Source of the DNA: Gymnogyps californianus
Lineage: Eukaryota > Chordata > Aves > Accipitriformes > Cathartidae
Assembly (NCBI RefSeq): GCF_018139145.2
Contig: NC_059477.1
Span: forward strand, 41,882,502 to 41,946,501
Direction of reading: 5' to 3'
Length of the DNA: 64,000 bases
Both the position numbers and the translations under genes were made by a program. Positions 11,581 to 26,200 of the stretch are shown here, piece after piece. The notes beneath the pieces were generated by a model. The model was not told the origin of the DNA. It saw nothing but the letters and a program-made list of their open reading frames with translations, and searched no databases. The first letter of the stretch is position 1. Every line of letters starts with the position of its first letter.

Positions 11581-14500
11581 CTAATGAGGTACTAATGCAA
11601 GCTGCAGTGTTTCCTTAACTGAGGCACTTGGAGGATGTTTCCAGTGTGTGTTCACTGATTTCCCAGCTTCTACCTTCATGTCCAGCCTGGCCGAATGCCA
11701 CCGATGGGTTTGAGCATTGCTTTGGATGGGGAAGGGAGTGGAAAGGCGCATAATGACATACACTCCCGTACGATAGCAAAATCCTCCTTTCCCTAGGAAA
11801 TCATGCTGAAGATGGGCTCAGAAGAAGAAGGAGGAAAAAGGGAGAAAGAAGCAATAACATAGGCTGCATCAGGTTGCTTTTCTGCCTGTCCCCAGTGAAA
11901 GGGTACAGAAATGCTGGGGTAACCACTGGGTGACCCAGTGTGTGGACTGGTGGTGGGATTTGAGGTGGGAAGTCCTCACATATGGAGGTGGGTATTGTTT
12001 CCCTCACCTTGAGAGTCTCATGTCATTAAAACTTTTTAGCACTCCTAATAATAGAAAAATACTTATTTCCTAGCTGGCTCTTAAATGCCTTTTAGTGGAT
12101 TAGTTTGAATCACATCAACTAAGAGCTTGATCATCTGCCAGCCGCTAGAGTTGGGCCAAAGCTTTGTAAATTAATGAGCTCAAGGTGATTAGTACAGGTT
12201 TTGGTGCTTCGGACCACGCACCAAATTGTTGCCATGCAAGGTGTGTAGCACTGTACGTCTGTCACTCTTTTTTCCCTTTTAATTCTTATGCTCTGAGGGC
12301 GTTCGCCTGGCTTGGAAGTCAAAATAAACATGAAGGGCTCTGTCTGATGCCAGCGAATGGAAATTATATTGAGGTTCCAAAAAGCAGAATCAACGTTACA
12401 ACCCCTGCTTTGTTATAGAGACACTTACTGCTGCGATAATTCTGACTCCGATCTTGATTCAAGACCGTTGTGTATTCAGCAGGCTTGTATCTGGTATCCA
12501 TTCACAGGGCGTGCTATGGGAAGAGGTTTTAAAGTCTTGCAGCAACACTTCTGCGTTGCTTTTGTGAACGGAAAAATGTCTTTGTACCAATGTGTTGGTA
12601 CATCTATTGTATAGAGCTGTGGAAGCTACACGGAGCTTCTGTGGACACCAGCGCATCTTACTGATTAACTGTTGACTGTTAGTGAGACAAGGAGAGGAAC
12701 TGAGCTGTTGCTGTTACCCAACAGGGCAAGTTCTGGCGATGTCTTTAGCACACACATTATCTGTAGAATTTTTAAAAAACACAGTAACTTTCAGTAAATG
12801 TAGCTTTCTTTGTAGGCAGGAAAGACCCTTGCATTTCGTAAACTCTCAGACAGCTTCAGATGATGGAAAAATGAGGTGCGCTGGATATCCAAATTCACTC
12901 TGGCATTTGTGGTCCGATGGCAGTTTGATGGATTTGGCAGTGGAGGCTCACCTTTCCGAGGCTCGTCCCATACCTGCGTGCTAGCTTGCATCCAGCATCT
13001 TTGGGAACAGAGAGCACTTTCACACTGAAAGCCATTTGATTTTTGTCCCTTTTGGTCTAGAATACTTGATAGCTGTGTTCGTTGATGCCAGCCTTTGTCT
13101 TCACTCTGGTTTTTTCTCTCTCTGATCAGTGTCCGTACTATACAATTGCTTTTCCAAGATCTTTACAATACTCTTCTTTCCACGGATGTCTGAAAACGGT
13201 TTACGTTTGTTGGATATCATAAGCTTTCTTGAGGAAGGATTATTTTCAAGGTGATTTGTCTTGAAATGATTGCCTGTGCTTTCAGCAGCTGTCAACAGCA
13301 TCTGGCAGGGCTGGACCACCAGTTAGCAGTCTTAGCTAGATCTGTCTGAGCGCCATTCATTTGTTGGATTTTTCGCATTATTGTCAAGCGTTTCCAGTAA
13401 GACTTTAATATCTGCTTGTTCTTTTCAAATCCAAAATACCTGCAGATCTGCGTGAGTTAACTTGGTATTTCTCAGGGCACTGTGTCTCACCACAGTTCCA
13501 TTAAAACTGGTTCATTATTCAGGAGGGAGGCTGTAACTGTGGTCTCCAGTGGGGCACTAAGTCTCCTTGTACCTCCAGGAGGTGTAAGTATCTTTATTTT
13601 GTCAGTCCTTGGTTGCCCCATCTCCTGGGGTTCAGGTCCATCTTGTTGGATTCATTGAACACGGGACATATTTGGGGGTCCATGCGTGATTGTGCGTGCT
13701 GCCTCGCGCTGCTGGAAGAGCAGCTAGGGGCCACTGAAGTACTAGAAAAGTCATGTCCCCTGGACAGACCTCGCAAGACATGAGACTTGACTGCACAATG
13801 CAGCACTTGCTGTGTCATCGGAAATTTTTTGGTCCTCTGACAAAACTAAGCACTGAGATTGCTTGAAGAAAGCGTCACCATCACCAGATCTTCGGCCGTC
13901 GTTCGCTGCTGTTGCTGAGCCCAGTCCTTCGTGGGTGGCATCCTCCATGGCCGATGCTCGGGGACAGTTGGGTGATAACAGAGTGCGTTTGTGCAGGTAA
14001 AATGCTGTTCAAGTTCAGCAGCCATTGACCTTGGTGTGAGTTGTAACATCTACTTTGCCGGTTCTTTCCGAATCTGACCCATAATCATACTCTTGACTTA
14101 ATTGTGGTTAAAACTCCTGGGTATCTACAGCTATGAGGACCGGTTAGCAGTGGTGTTAAATTAAGATCCAGATGATTTCTCGTAAATCAGAACAAATAGT
14201 AACTCCTCCGCCTCCAGCTGGGGTTTGAGGTTACATCTTCTACCCCATGCCATGTGCTCCGCGTCTGGGAACAGAGCAGCTGGGCAGGAACGTCCCGTGG
14301 TGGGTAGATCCGAGCTGGTGGTTTGCTGCCTGCCGCTGTTTCGAAGTCTCTCTGCGTCTGTCTGCACCGACTTAAATATAGCCACATTATGTAAGAGCCC
14401 ACACTGTATTTTTGTTCTGTGCATGTAGAAGCTGATAGTGTGATAAGATGGTAACTGTGCCTTGGGTTGGACATATATATTTCTATTAACCCTGAGGGTA

Positions 14501-15088
14501 GGGTTGTAAAAGTGCTCTTTTGTTTCCAGTTTAGCACAGGAAGCTTATTTTGGCTTCATTTAATATTACTGCTCAAACTGGCGGGGAATCAGAAATTTAG
14601 TTACATGACATCATACCTCTGGCACAGCAGCATGGCTTGGAGCTTCATAGAAACCACCCCCCCGATAATAAATCAAAAATTGAAATATCTATGCAAGTCT
14701 GTCATAACAAGAGAAGGTTATATGGCACTTTTTTTATTTCTTCTCTTCCGCTTTGAGAAGAAAGACAAAATTTTCTGAACTGTTGCAACGGCCTGGATGA
14801 TGGAGTAGAAGCAAGCAGAGGGGATGAAGTGACGGGTTTTGTGCTCTGGGGATGGGTGCCTGCCCCGTCCCCCTCTGCTGCTGTCGGGGCTGAAAATTCA
14901 CCTGAGCTGCCGGCGCAGTGCCTCCGCTTTGGCCTGCGTCTGCTGATTTATGGCAGAATTGTAATCATGAGGATTGCACGTGTTTCCCGTTACACTAAAA
15001 AAAATAGTAAATCTACACTGGCAGATGAGAACGTACAGCGGTTTAGCTTGCAAGAGTTGTAGCTACTTTGTTTCTGGTGTAAAGTTGA

Positions 15089-15111
15089 TTTTTTTTTTTT
15101 TTTTTTTTTTT
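15089..15111. repeat. T23 homopolymer
   Basis: Twenty-three consecutive T residues followed by AG. It mimics a splice acceptor, but no exon with supporting features follows. Confidence 0.9.
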
Positions 15112-16624
15112 AGCTGAATATAAAGCAAAGACTTAAATCACTGATTATTTTGTTTTCTCAGGTGAATAGTTTTCATGGCTACGGTGTGCAAAGTTTTAGG
15201 GTTGATAGTGGGTGAGTCTGGAAGAAACAAGTCACTTGTGGAGGGGTGAGACTTTTTCTGCTTTCCTGTTAGTTTTATTGCATAGGGGAGAAGGCATGGA
15301 TGTGCATAAAGAGTAAATATAAGGGCAGACGCTACAAACTTCTATCCAGGTTTTGTTTTTTTTTTATTTCTCTAACATTTTTATCTTGAGCAGTGCTTTT
15401 CTTTTTTTTTTTCCTCTGCAGGAGTGTACACAGAGCGATAGGTGTCAGCTTGTTCTGGAGGAGTCAGGTCTGGTGCCCATTTTCCTTGTAAACAAAGCTG
15501 TAGCAGAAAGAGCAGACACCCGATCAGACGTGGCAACCTCTTCTCTAATTAATTCCTGATGCTTCTCACGCTGCTGTATAACTTTATAAGGAGTTCAGAG
15601 AGATACTGTTCCCCTGGTTCAGGAGGCTTGGTTACTGCACGCCTTATCCTGCCGCATCTCGGCAGGCCTAGATTTCTTCGGTTACCTGTCCCTTCTCTGC
15701 AGAAAGGTATATTTTTAAAAGCGCTTGTTGTATTGTGAGGGGTTTTGTACGCTGCAGACAAGGGACCTGGCTGATGGCGGGTGAGTGTGTGATGATTTCT
15801 TGGTGCCAGACCCGACAGCACTGCTTTTGGCTCCAGCGCTTGGATGAGCGGGGTGTGAGCAAACTGTTTTTATCGTGTGTTCATAATTGTGGTGCTGGGA
15901 GCTGCGGGTGCAATTACGAGCTTACGTGTAAAGCTACCGTGGGTGTAGGAAGTGCCAGGTCTGGGTGGGTGCCGCAGTGCTCTGCGGGAGCACGGCTGCG
16001 CCGGCGCCGGTCTTCGCTCAGGCTTTGCGGGAGGATGCTCGTCTCGCCGTGCAGTGCCACGACGGCCCTATGGAGCCCGTATTTGAGGTCAATGGAAGGT
16101 TTTCTGCTGACCCAAATGCCATTGCACTGAGCCTCAGAATACCAGAGGAAAACAGAGCAGGTGAAGTGTCTTCTCCTGGGAATTTCTGGTTTCCACACGT
16201 TTCTGGAGTTAGCAAGGCTTTACACTTAAATATAGAAGCAAACCCTGCAGACTTCCACCGAGAGGAGCGCTGAGGGTGTAACCGCTGAGATAACCGCACA
16301 TTTTTCAGCCTGTGTACTCCTACCAGTGAGCCCTGTGTGTAAATGCCGGGCTGGAGCAGGAGCTGTGCGTTGCACACGAGTGCCCGTGCCGTGAGCATCC
16401 TTGCACGGCGCGGTGTCGGCCGCCATCTGCTCGCGTGGCTCTCCCAGACGATGGCTGGGCATGATGCTGGGGCTAAGGAGGGCCACGCACCGCTAACTGG
16501 GGGTGCTCTGTGTGTGGCCACCCCTTCTTGCCCTTCTCTTGGCCCACTTCATCTGTGGGGGGCAGGTGTAGCCCCCGTGTATTAGGGAGCGCAATCCATG
16601 GGCAAAGCTGTCTGTTGACATAAC

Positions 16625-16716
16625 AGTACATATATATGTGTGTGTGTATATATATACACATATATATATGTATATATAGATATACACACACATATATGTG
16701 TGTATATATAGACACA
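16625..16716. repeat. (TA)n/(TG)n/(CA)n compound microsatellite
   Basis: About 90 bases of alternating purine-pyrimidine: TATATG, TGTGTG, TATATACACA, TATATAGACACAC. The tract is partly self-complementary and would tend to form Z-DNA or cruciforms. It generates repetitive Tyr-Ile-His-Thr frames on the minus strand that are not genes. Confidence 0.92.
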
Positions 16717-16828
16717 CCTTGAATGATACGCTTCACATAAGCTTAAAGGGAGTTTACTTGCTGCACAGGTACTGGCCATTTATTGAAAATATAGAAATGT
16801 GTGAGAGAAACATCTCTAGATAAGCATT

Positions 16829-16856
16829 AATTTTTATTTATTTATTTATTTATTTT
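16829..16856. repeat. (TTTA)n tetranucleotide repeat
   Basis: About six tandem TTTA units, a likely polymorphic microsatellite. Confidence 0.9.
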
Positions 16857-19800
16857 AGCCCAGACCTCTTAACCCCAATGAGTTATTTAGGGAGAATAAT
16901 TATTGGAAATGGGATCTACCAGGGAAGGAATCGTGGATAACGAACTGCTTTTCATAGGGAAAAAAAGAAGGAAACAAATCGGAAAGGGGAGCGAGGATGG
17001 GATGACTCTTCAAAAATTCTATGGAAAGATCCAAGATGCTGAAGGGGAAGGTTCGCTGCTCATGGCTCTCTGGTCCATTTGGAGGTGGCAGGTATTGGGG
17101 TGAACGGGCAGCTGATGGTGAGCCTCGCTGGCTTGGCACTGTTTCTTCTCGCTCCTGTGGCTCCTGCCCGGGATTATAACAGATAATCATTGCAACCAGC
17201 AATTTTATCGGATAATCTTGCTGTCTACTTATAGTGCTGGTTTGGTCCATAATATAGCCTCACTTTTTATAGTTCTTTTTTTAATGTCTTTCTTGCATTG
17301 GTAGTTTGAGGTATTTACAGCTCGTGCATGTTTTACTTAAAAAGAGAACAGAAATGCCATTTTTCTTTAGTTAGAACCCAACATGGATTTAAGCATGTAG
17401 ATGGTTTTACAGCCAGTGACTTGTGACATAATTAGACATTATGGAAATTAAGTCTGTTTTTTCAGTGCCAAAATGTGTATCTGTTGGTGAGTATGGTGGG
17501 GATGATCATAGCTGTTGTCGTGTAATCTGTGTTTGATCTATAATATTCTTGGAAAGGCCATCATTCCTTGTAAGAACCTTGGCCTGATTTAATTTTTCAT
17601 GAGGTCTCAATTATACATAAAAGAGAAATTAACTAAAATAGTGCCGTAGAAAGCAATTTGGAATTCCTCTCATCAGATATGTTCTCATGTATCCTTTGGA
17701 CCAGTCAGATTTTTGAATTTTCAGCCTATTTGCTAGTTAGCCTCTCTGTTGGCTTTAGGGAGTAAACTTCTATCCTACTTTATTCTAGGCTGGTTTCAAT
17801 TTATTTTTTTGTCAGGTTTTCAATGACCTGTAAAATCTTTCAAATAAGCGGTTCTTACTAGTGCTTGACTTATTGTCTGGTGTGGTTTTTTGTCTTTCTT
17901 TTCAAATAACGGTGTGGGCCATGTTTGCTGGCCTGGTTGTGCTGTCAGCTATACATTTTGGACAGCAGTACTGGCTGTGCTGACCCATGGACAACGCTTT
18001 GTTAACGCAACGGAGCCTTCAGCCTTTTGGAGATGGTTTCTCAATGCTTAGGGAGGTCTTTGCTAGGAAAGCAGTATTATGAAATATGATATTGGCCTAG
18101 TGCTTAAGTTGGAAAGCAAAACTGTACAAAGTTCCAGTTCAAATGTTTTAAAGAAAATGTGTTTTTTTCGTCTTAAATATTCCTTTGTATTTGTTGTGGT
18201 AAAAATATAGCGGTGGTGTGGCTATGATTGGGGAGTGTCTTTGCTAGAAGCCTATTTTCTCGCAAGGCTGGAGGAAGAGATGTCCTCTCAGGCTCATTAT
18301 TTCTAGCAGTATATGCTTACTGTTAGCATTGGAAGTAATTGTCAGAAAAGGTCAATTTTAGAGAAATTAGTAGATGAAGAGCAGTGTATTTTCAAGTCAG
18401 ATCAACATTTCACTGATCAGACATGGATTCCTCAACAAGTTGGGGGTAGGACTGAGAGTGGAGATCAGGTCTAATGAAAACCAGTAAATCATGGTCTTCC
18501 AGCAGTGAAAATGTCAACGGTGACATAATGAAAGCTATATATCGTGGTCTGTGGAATGCCAGATGATTCATGTGTGAAAATTAAGCAACTGGTTAAATCA
18601 GGGGGGGCACATTTTGAAAACTACCTCTGCTTTTAGCATGTTCTGTATGTGAGCATTTAAGGCAGATGAGTTGGAGCATGATTTTGAGGTATTCTTCAGC
18701 TATGCTGGAGATAACATCTCTTAGCTGGCAGACACCTGAATTACTGATGTTACTCCATAAACACTCTGTACCTTGGGAAAGTGGACTTTCTAATGCCAAG
18801 ATGATGAGGCATTTGGATCTAGCAACAGGCACAGCAGATGAAGAGATAAATGAAGGAGCAGAGGAGTCTGCAGTGAAGCTTGATCTCCAGGAGGTGAGAG
18901 GTTTGATGGGGCAGATTGAAGACGGAGCAGGAGGAGGTCTGCCTTAGCTCCCAGTTACTGATATTGAATACATTATTTAATATCATATATAATATTTGCC
19001 ATCTGGTGAACGAATGATATTAAAGCATCTCAACTGAATGAAGCGGACAGTGGCAGAGATGACAGCGCATGGAAAGGTGGTGGGTGGAAGATGTTAACAG
19101 AGATGTTAGGGTAAATGCACGAGACATGAGGGTGTGGGGCTGGTTACAGCTGAAGGCAAAGGGGGGAGGAGGGTGTCAAAACCCCGCAGGGGCTGCCGGA
19201 GCACCCTGCATGGGAGCCTGCCCCATCTAGGCTTATCAGAGGCACAAGACCGAAGGGGTGACAATTCCTACGTTGCAGAGATGTTCCAGGATGGAGGGAG
19301 AAATTATTTTTTGAAGTTTAAAGCTTAACTAATCCCAACTAGGGGTTAAGCTTTAATTCATGTACCGGTGATTGGTAAAGTTGCCAAGCAATACATACTG
19401 ACCCAGTGTGACCGGCTGCAAAATGATCGATGGAGGTGCATGCTCCAGTTTACCCCAGCGAAGCAAGTCAAGCGAGACCCATACCTGTGGTACAGGTGTG
19501 CCTCTGTGTGCGCGGGGCCACAGAGGCAGGAGGGCAGACCCATTAGCTTCTGCTTTTTCCTCATTTTCTTATGGGGTGAAGCATAAAGAGACGTGGTAAA
19601 ATTGTGCAATGAATGTGGTTTTCTCTCCGTCCTGGACAACCCGATCTCTTGACACCTCAGCTCCTGTTCCTTTTCTCCCCTGATCTCAGGCAATGTCCAG
19701 CCCTTTCTCCTGGCTCCCAGGCTCTTGCTTGGCTTCGCTCTCCTGATTTTTGTTTGTTCTGTTTTTATTACCAGAACCAGGGTTTACCTGTTATGATGGG

Positions 19801-20134
19801 CACCGGGTGGTGGTCCCATGACTCTCAGGATCTAGCCCACAGAATCTTCCTGTAAGGTCCCCAGTGGTCCTCCTGCTCCCCTTGCCTTTCAGCCCCTTTT
19901 TAGGTAGCTTTATTCATGTATGCATTATTTCTGCCATGAGAGCGAATGAACGTATGAATATAATTTTGTTATTTTGGGAAAATATCAGCTAGCCAGGCAC
20001 CGTAGTTTCAGGGAGATTCACTTTTTCTACCCTTGTGCACTGTTGTTATTGGAAGCTAACCATGAATCGACACAGTAAATAACTGACGAGCTCCAGGTAA
20101 TTATTTCTGGTGGGTTAAAGTAACAACGGGAAGA

Positions 20135-20200
20135 AAAAATAAACCACCACAAAACAAAACAAAAAACCCAAAACAACAGCAAAAACAACAAAAAAATCCT
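20135..20200. repeat. A-rich (CAAAA)n low-complexity tract
   Basis: A-rich sequence broken by C residues (ACAAAACAAAAC and similar). This kind of A-rich/AACC tract is common in bird genomes. Confidence 0.8.
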
Positions 20201-23200
20201 TTTCTGACATTGCTTACAAATGAATGGGTCTGGTTTTGTGAGAAATCCAGGAGGATGAGAGCCTGGTTTTGTGCTTGCAGTGATTCTAGTGCAACAGTGT
20301 TTACCTCTGTGCAGTATCTTGATTTACTGTTATTAAAAAAGAACAAATATAAATATATGCATTAGCTTTATGACACGTTAGCAGACAATTAATGATCATG
20401 GGAATGTTTTTCTGTTTAACTGTGTCATATAACAACAGTATTTTTGATGAGAATATTGCGTTAATGCCCATACCCTTGCTTATGCGATTTGTAGGCGGTA
20501 AAATGGAGGAATGATTGACAGTGATTAGCTATAAGTAAAATGTAGGAAGGGTGCAGAGCTTGCACGAAAACTGAATGAAAAATTAAATGCACAAGGGAAC
20601 TGGTACAAGGGGGAACGAATATGTCTCCGCTTTAGTCCTGGAGTTTTCTGTCTACAGTTAATTCGCTTTATAAGCAGTTGCCTCCAAACTGAACTCTGAA
20701 CAGCAAAGTGGTTCAGATCACTTTAGCTTCAGAAAGATTAATTAAAACTAGCATTAATTCAGCGAGTTGGTGCATAGCGTATACCAAGGCACAGCAGACT
20801 GCACTGCTCTGGCAGACGCAGTTTGAGTCAGGTGGCAGGGCGAGCGTTTCGTCCATCTGCAAATTGCAATGGCATTAACAAGAGGGGGTGACTGTTGCAG
20901 AGAAGCTTTCTGTACAAGCCAAGGCTAAAGAACTTTCTGTAGGAAGGCACGTATATACTGCTGCTCAGCTTCGCAGGCCACGTATGTGCGGATAAGTACC
21001 AGGCAGCACGCCGAGGTCTCCATCTCAGCAACATCCGCTGAAACCCATCGGTGCGGTGTTGGAAGCTTGAATCGGTCGTGGGAGTGGTGGCGAAAATGAG
21101 GATGGCATTTTATAGCTTCCCATCACGGTGGAGATGATAATTTCCTTTTAATTGGCTTTTTTTTTCACCGACAAGTTAGAAAAATAAAGGAATTAAATGG
21201 CTTTTTCTGGGAGGACAAGTGCCGAATAATTGTTTGGCCATTGAATTCAAATAACACTTGGAAGTTTTATGAAGCAGAGGGGGGATTGTTCGTTTTGGGT
21301 TACGCTGGGTTTTGTTTTTCTGGAAAAGCTATTGAAAATCGGAATGAATTAACGATGGCAGTGTTTGTTTACTCCATGGATTAACTAGACAGCTGAAAGA
21401 ACACTAATTGGTCAGTTCTAATTTGGGTTTCTTTTACATGACTTTAATGATATGTAGCTTTTCTAATGTTTATACCAAATAAAATATGCATTAAAATCGG
21501 ACAGATGGCAGTGGAATAACTTTGAGTAAAGCTTTATGAGAAAAGTATTTGAATTTCAGTATCACGTGATAGAAAATACGAAATCAGATTAATTTTGCTC
21601 TTTTAATGTAACCAATTATGGAAATTTCTGCAAAGAGAGATTTCCTGCAAAGTCTGTTGTAGTCCTTGTGGCGCAAAGGGTGGCAGTACAAGTAAGAAAA
21701 TAGTGCAAGAGAAAGGTCTTATTTATTTTGATGCACAAACCAGGTTTTGGATGCCACCTCTGACTCGGCTAGATGTGAACGCACACAAACATGAGCTACT
21801 TTTTTCTATCAAGAGAAAAATGAGAATGAGATACTTATCTAAAGGATCGTTGTGCGAGGCTCAGGTCGTTGTTCATTAAACTTTATGTAGGCGCCGAAAG
21901 CGTATAGCTGGGAACGGTCAGCCCATTCCCAATTATTTCCCTGAGGGTTAGCTGCCGACATCGGCGCGGCGTCTTCTGCAGCCCCGTTTGAGATGTGCTC
22001 TTTGGAAATGAGCAAAAGCAGCCGCGTTGTCCTCAAACGTGTCCCCTTCCTTTGTGGCTTGCTGGTATTTTTGATGCCTTGTGCCATCGGGAATTCACGT
22101 GTGGGTCTGGAAATGAAAAATAGCATGAACTCTGGGTGAACTGCCAGGGGAACAGAGCCCTTCTGCAGCCTAATCTATGCGTGTCTGGGGCTGGAACAAT
22201 ACCACATGGTGTTCATTAACTACTACATAAATATGTTAAATCATTTGAGGAAAAAACATGGCACTACAGCGTGAATGGGCAAAGCAAGGGAGTTCATTAA
22301 TATCTCGCCCGTTGCGAGGAACAGTAACGGCCGAATCCTGTTTACACTGATTTTGGTGAAAAAGCTCTCATTTCTCTTCTGCGAGGGAAAAGCTCGAGTT
22401 TTGAATTAGTTCATAATAATAAAATCTCATTTCCACAAGATCGTGTTTTCGGGGCTGATCTCTGAACTTCTACAAAGCTCGCTTTGGGTCGATGCCGAGC
22501 AGTCTGTGACTCGGTGCCTAATCTAGCATGTCAAATGTGCGGGGTGATGTCCGAGAAGAACTGTCACAAATCGCTCTGGAGAGCCGAGGGGGAAGGCATC
22601 GGCAGAGCGAGGACACAATGGTGCAGATTGATGTATGGTTTTATTAAAGCACAGTTTGTTGCATGACAGACAAGTGTTTCGGCTCACTCTTTAACGTCTT
22701 CCGCAGTGTTTAATACAAGAAGTTTCTTGTTGTCAATACTTTTGGTACAAAAATGCTGAACCTAGCCTTGCAGGAAAGTGGGGAAAAAAAAAGGATTTTC
22801 ATTTGAAGATGTCCTTTTCACCAATTAGATTTTGAGATGTCACTAAGCTGTTTTTTTAATTCGGCCCAAGCATGCTTGGTTAATTGGGTAGAACTCATTT
22901 TTGTAATCAGAAGGGTTTGATGCCTTGGCTGTCTGCTTTGGTCTTTCCCCAATTATTCTGTGTAACAGTCTCCTTGCACAGCCAGAGCCGTAATCCTGCC
23001 CATTCGAAAATGACGGGTTTGTTTAGAGACCTATTTTCCACAAAATCCTACCAAACGCTTTTTTGCAAATTTTTACAACTTGAAATGTTTGTTGCTGTAG
23101 CACAAATAAACTTTTCCGTGAGTTTACCCAGGACTGACCTTAGGCTAAGCAGTCGTTCCTTTGATCCTTTAGAAATACTGAGTTTGTGCTGATGATCTTC

Positions 23201-26200
23201 CTAGTCTCCAGACTGTCCCAATTTTCTGGACTTAATAAAAATGTAACCTTAAAAGCTCAGCAGGATCATCTCATTCTTTTAAAACTGCTGTGTGTATATA
23301 CATATGCTAGCCTGGTACATAGACTAGAAAACTATTTTATTGAAGAGTTTCATGTCTTGGTTACAGATTAGGTCATTTGCCAGCTCCCTCTTCGTAAGCA
23401 TGGGATACGTTCTCCTGTTTTCTTTGATTTGACTTGTCTCTTTGGCATCTCTTACTCTTTGGCTACATTTTATTTGGTAACGTGCTGCAATATTTTTCCC
23501 TTTTTCCTAGCAGATGCATTGCACAGTCATATCATCAGTGCTTCCCTGTTTTTAACTGGAATGCTCTTGCTTGTTGGGTTAAATGTAAGTAGGAAAGATG
23601 GTCCAGGATGATCCCAACTGCTGTTGCCACACCGAGCCTCACCGAAATTTAACTTAATGCATAGGCTGAGGACCTCGTTTTACTTTTCCCTAGGAGACCA
23701 CCACCCCCCTACCCACTGCCAGCGCCATTTCATGGTGTGGCCACCAACCCTGGACCAGCAGTCGCAGCTTCCCTGCCCCGAAACACCCTTCCCCGGTCAC
23801 CCTGGGGCTGGCTGCATGGAGCCTTGCACCTCCTTTTTCTATGAGACTTTCACGAGGAGTAGAAAGGAGCCGTATGCAACGCGTGGTCCACAGAAATAGC
23901 ATCCCTGCCTTGGAGAGAGGAGCCCTTTCAGTTGCCCCAGTGAACTTAAATGTTTGTTTAGGAAATAATTTAACCCCCCGCCTCCCCTTTGCAGAGGGGC
24001 CTGGCCGCTGGACCTCAACGACTGGTCTTTTTGCTTCTTATTAGCAGGAAAATCCCAGGATTTCTGTGCTCACGCATGGTTTCCTTATCCTCTGTCTGCA
24101 TGGAGCCACGCTGTCTGGGGGCTCCCCACACATTGAGGTCAGCCCATGTGCCGTGGGACATGGGAGGGGTGAGCGCTGGCTTCCAATATCCCCAAACTGA
24201 GCCGAATCCTGATCTTACGCATCCCGTTGAGTTCAGGGCTCGCTGCCCCTGCTGCCTCTATTGCATGCCATGCAAAAACCTGGGGGATAGGTCTTGAAAT
24301 GATTTATTAGATTATCCATGTCCAACTTGCTGCTAATTCAGAAGTGTTCATAGTCACAGTCTTGAATGTTACGTGTGATTTTAAAAAACTAGTAGTGTCC
24401 CTGCACCACTGCGTGTTATGTATGGTGGAGTGAAATGGGAATGAATTATGTCTAGCTTTGAATATCTCGCCTTCTCAGTTTGACAATTAATTTGCGTATA
24501 TTGTATTGTCTCATGTGAACATCATGGCCTGCCTGATTTTTAAGCTAACTTTTTTTCTGTCATTTATGCCAAATACTAAATATCTGAAATACTCAAGTGA
24601 AATATATCTGTTTCATCTCTCCTCTGTGTTTATCTGAAGCCGAACTATCCTCTGGAGATGCATGAATAGAAGTGACATTTTACTACAACTCATTAAAAGA
24701 TGAGGGGTTTGTACAGGACCTAAGAAAAGTTAAGCTTTTGCCAGTTGGACTGAAAATATAAGTAATACAGGTTGAAAATAGAAGCAATGTGCTACTTCTA
24801 AAATAATCTTGAAATCACATCTTGTTAAAGATTAAATTGCATCCGAGGGAAGACGGCGTGAGAGGGAACATATTGTACCCCCCTTCATTTCCCCAGGACG
24901 TGGGCTTTTAGCTCAATGAACTACAGGCTTTGTAATTAGCAGCAAGGCGATTAGATTGTCCACATTTCTGGGAGTAATTTGTGCACTAATTGTGTTTGAT
25001 TGTTTAATTACTCTTGCTTACTGTAATTGAGGAGAGGTAGTGAACCCCTTTGCAAGAGCTCCTACAGGTTTCTTAGAAGTTGCATGTGCTTCACTACATC
25101 CCATAGTATCAGGAGGGTAACATATATTTAACCATTCCCAGAGCCAAACCTCAAAGAAAATTCTCTAAATCGCAAGTGGAAAGAAGCTGGATTTGAAGGC
25201 AATTCAAATGAATTCCAATTTTTGTTCAAACCTTTTCTGATGTCTTTGGTAGGAACCAAAAGCCAGGAAATAAACAAATAGACCAAAAAAAAAGAGGTTA
25301 ATAATTCAGCAGGATAGGGATGGAGGGGGGAAATTGTAATTAGAGCTGGCAAGGTTGTAAATAGTCTCTGGGATTGCTCTCCAGGATCCTGCACAGCTGG
25401 TAGATGGGAAAGCTTCCATTGCTATTTGGATTTGTCTTTGGACAGCGATGACGTGACACAGACAGAGATTTGGGGTTTAGTTTTTGAAGCTGTAGAGAGA
25501 TGCAAATGAATACATATATTATAGTTTCAGTAGTAGCTTTATTCCAGTGGACTGGAAGAAAGGCAAGAGGAAATGTAAAGAACGGTGAATTAACTCTTGC
25601 AATTGTTGGGAAAGTCACACTGGTGATGTGCATAGGGAGGGACTACTGTTGCATGTAGACTTTGCATCCAGGAAAAGATTTTCCAGCATTGTCGCGCTGT
25701 TTGTAGCTCCTTTGACTTGGTTTATCACTGATGAATAATCATCGTAACATGGTAGAAGGATGGTCCAGCTGACCTTGCACAGTGGAATTTGCTAGAGCAA
25801 ATTACTTGTGCTGTGGTTTCTGCAGTTTCTCGCAGATGCTGCTGCTTTGGCATGCTGTCCTTGATACTTTAGGGCTGATATGTCTACTGCCTACTGAGAG
25901 GGAGCTTTTATTTGCTTTTGCTATTTTATTTATCTGAAGGAAGTGTTGCTTTAGGGCACTCTGAGGCGGAGGCTCTTCCAAGTGAAGAGATAAGAGAAAA
26001 TGTCTTCAAGATGAAATGAGGTAGTAAGCTATAAAACTTGGAGATGGGGCCCAGACAGCGAGGAGGAGCTGTAGGAGGAAGGTGGAGCTGAGATGTAAGC
26101 AGAAGCGTCACCCTCCTGTGAGACTGGGCAACCTCCATCTGCATCAGACGTCCAGGGACAGCAGGGCAATGCTTCATCTCCTGCGGGAGGGAGGTGGAGG

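Noticed and set aside
15080..15125. T23-AG as a splice acceptor
   Set aside because: It is a homopolymer followed by AG, but no downstream coding or donor evidence accompanies it.
15965..16273. 102-codon frame in a GC-richer patch of intron 1 (and a 167-codon frame on the other strand)
   Set aside because: Some stretches look protein-like, but both strands are open because of local GC content. No splice sites or family match were evident.
16473..16779. Minus-strand frames rich in Tyr-Ile-His-Thr
   Set aside because: They are translations of the TA/TG microsatellite.
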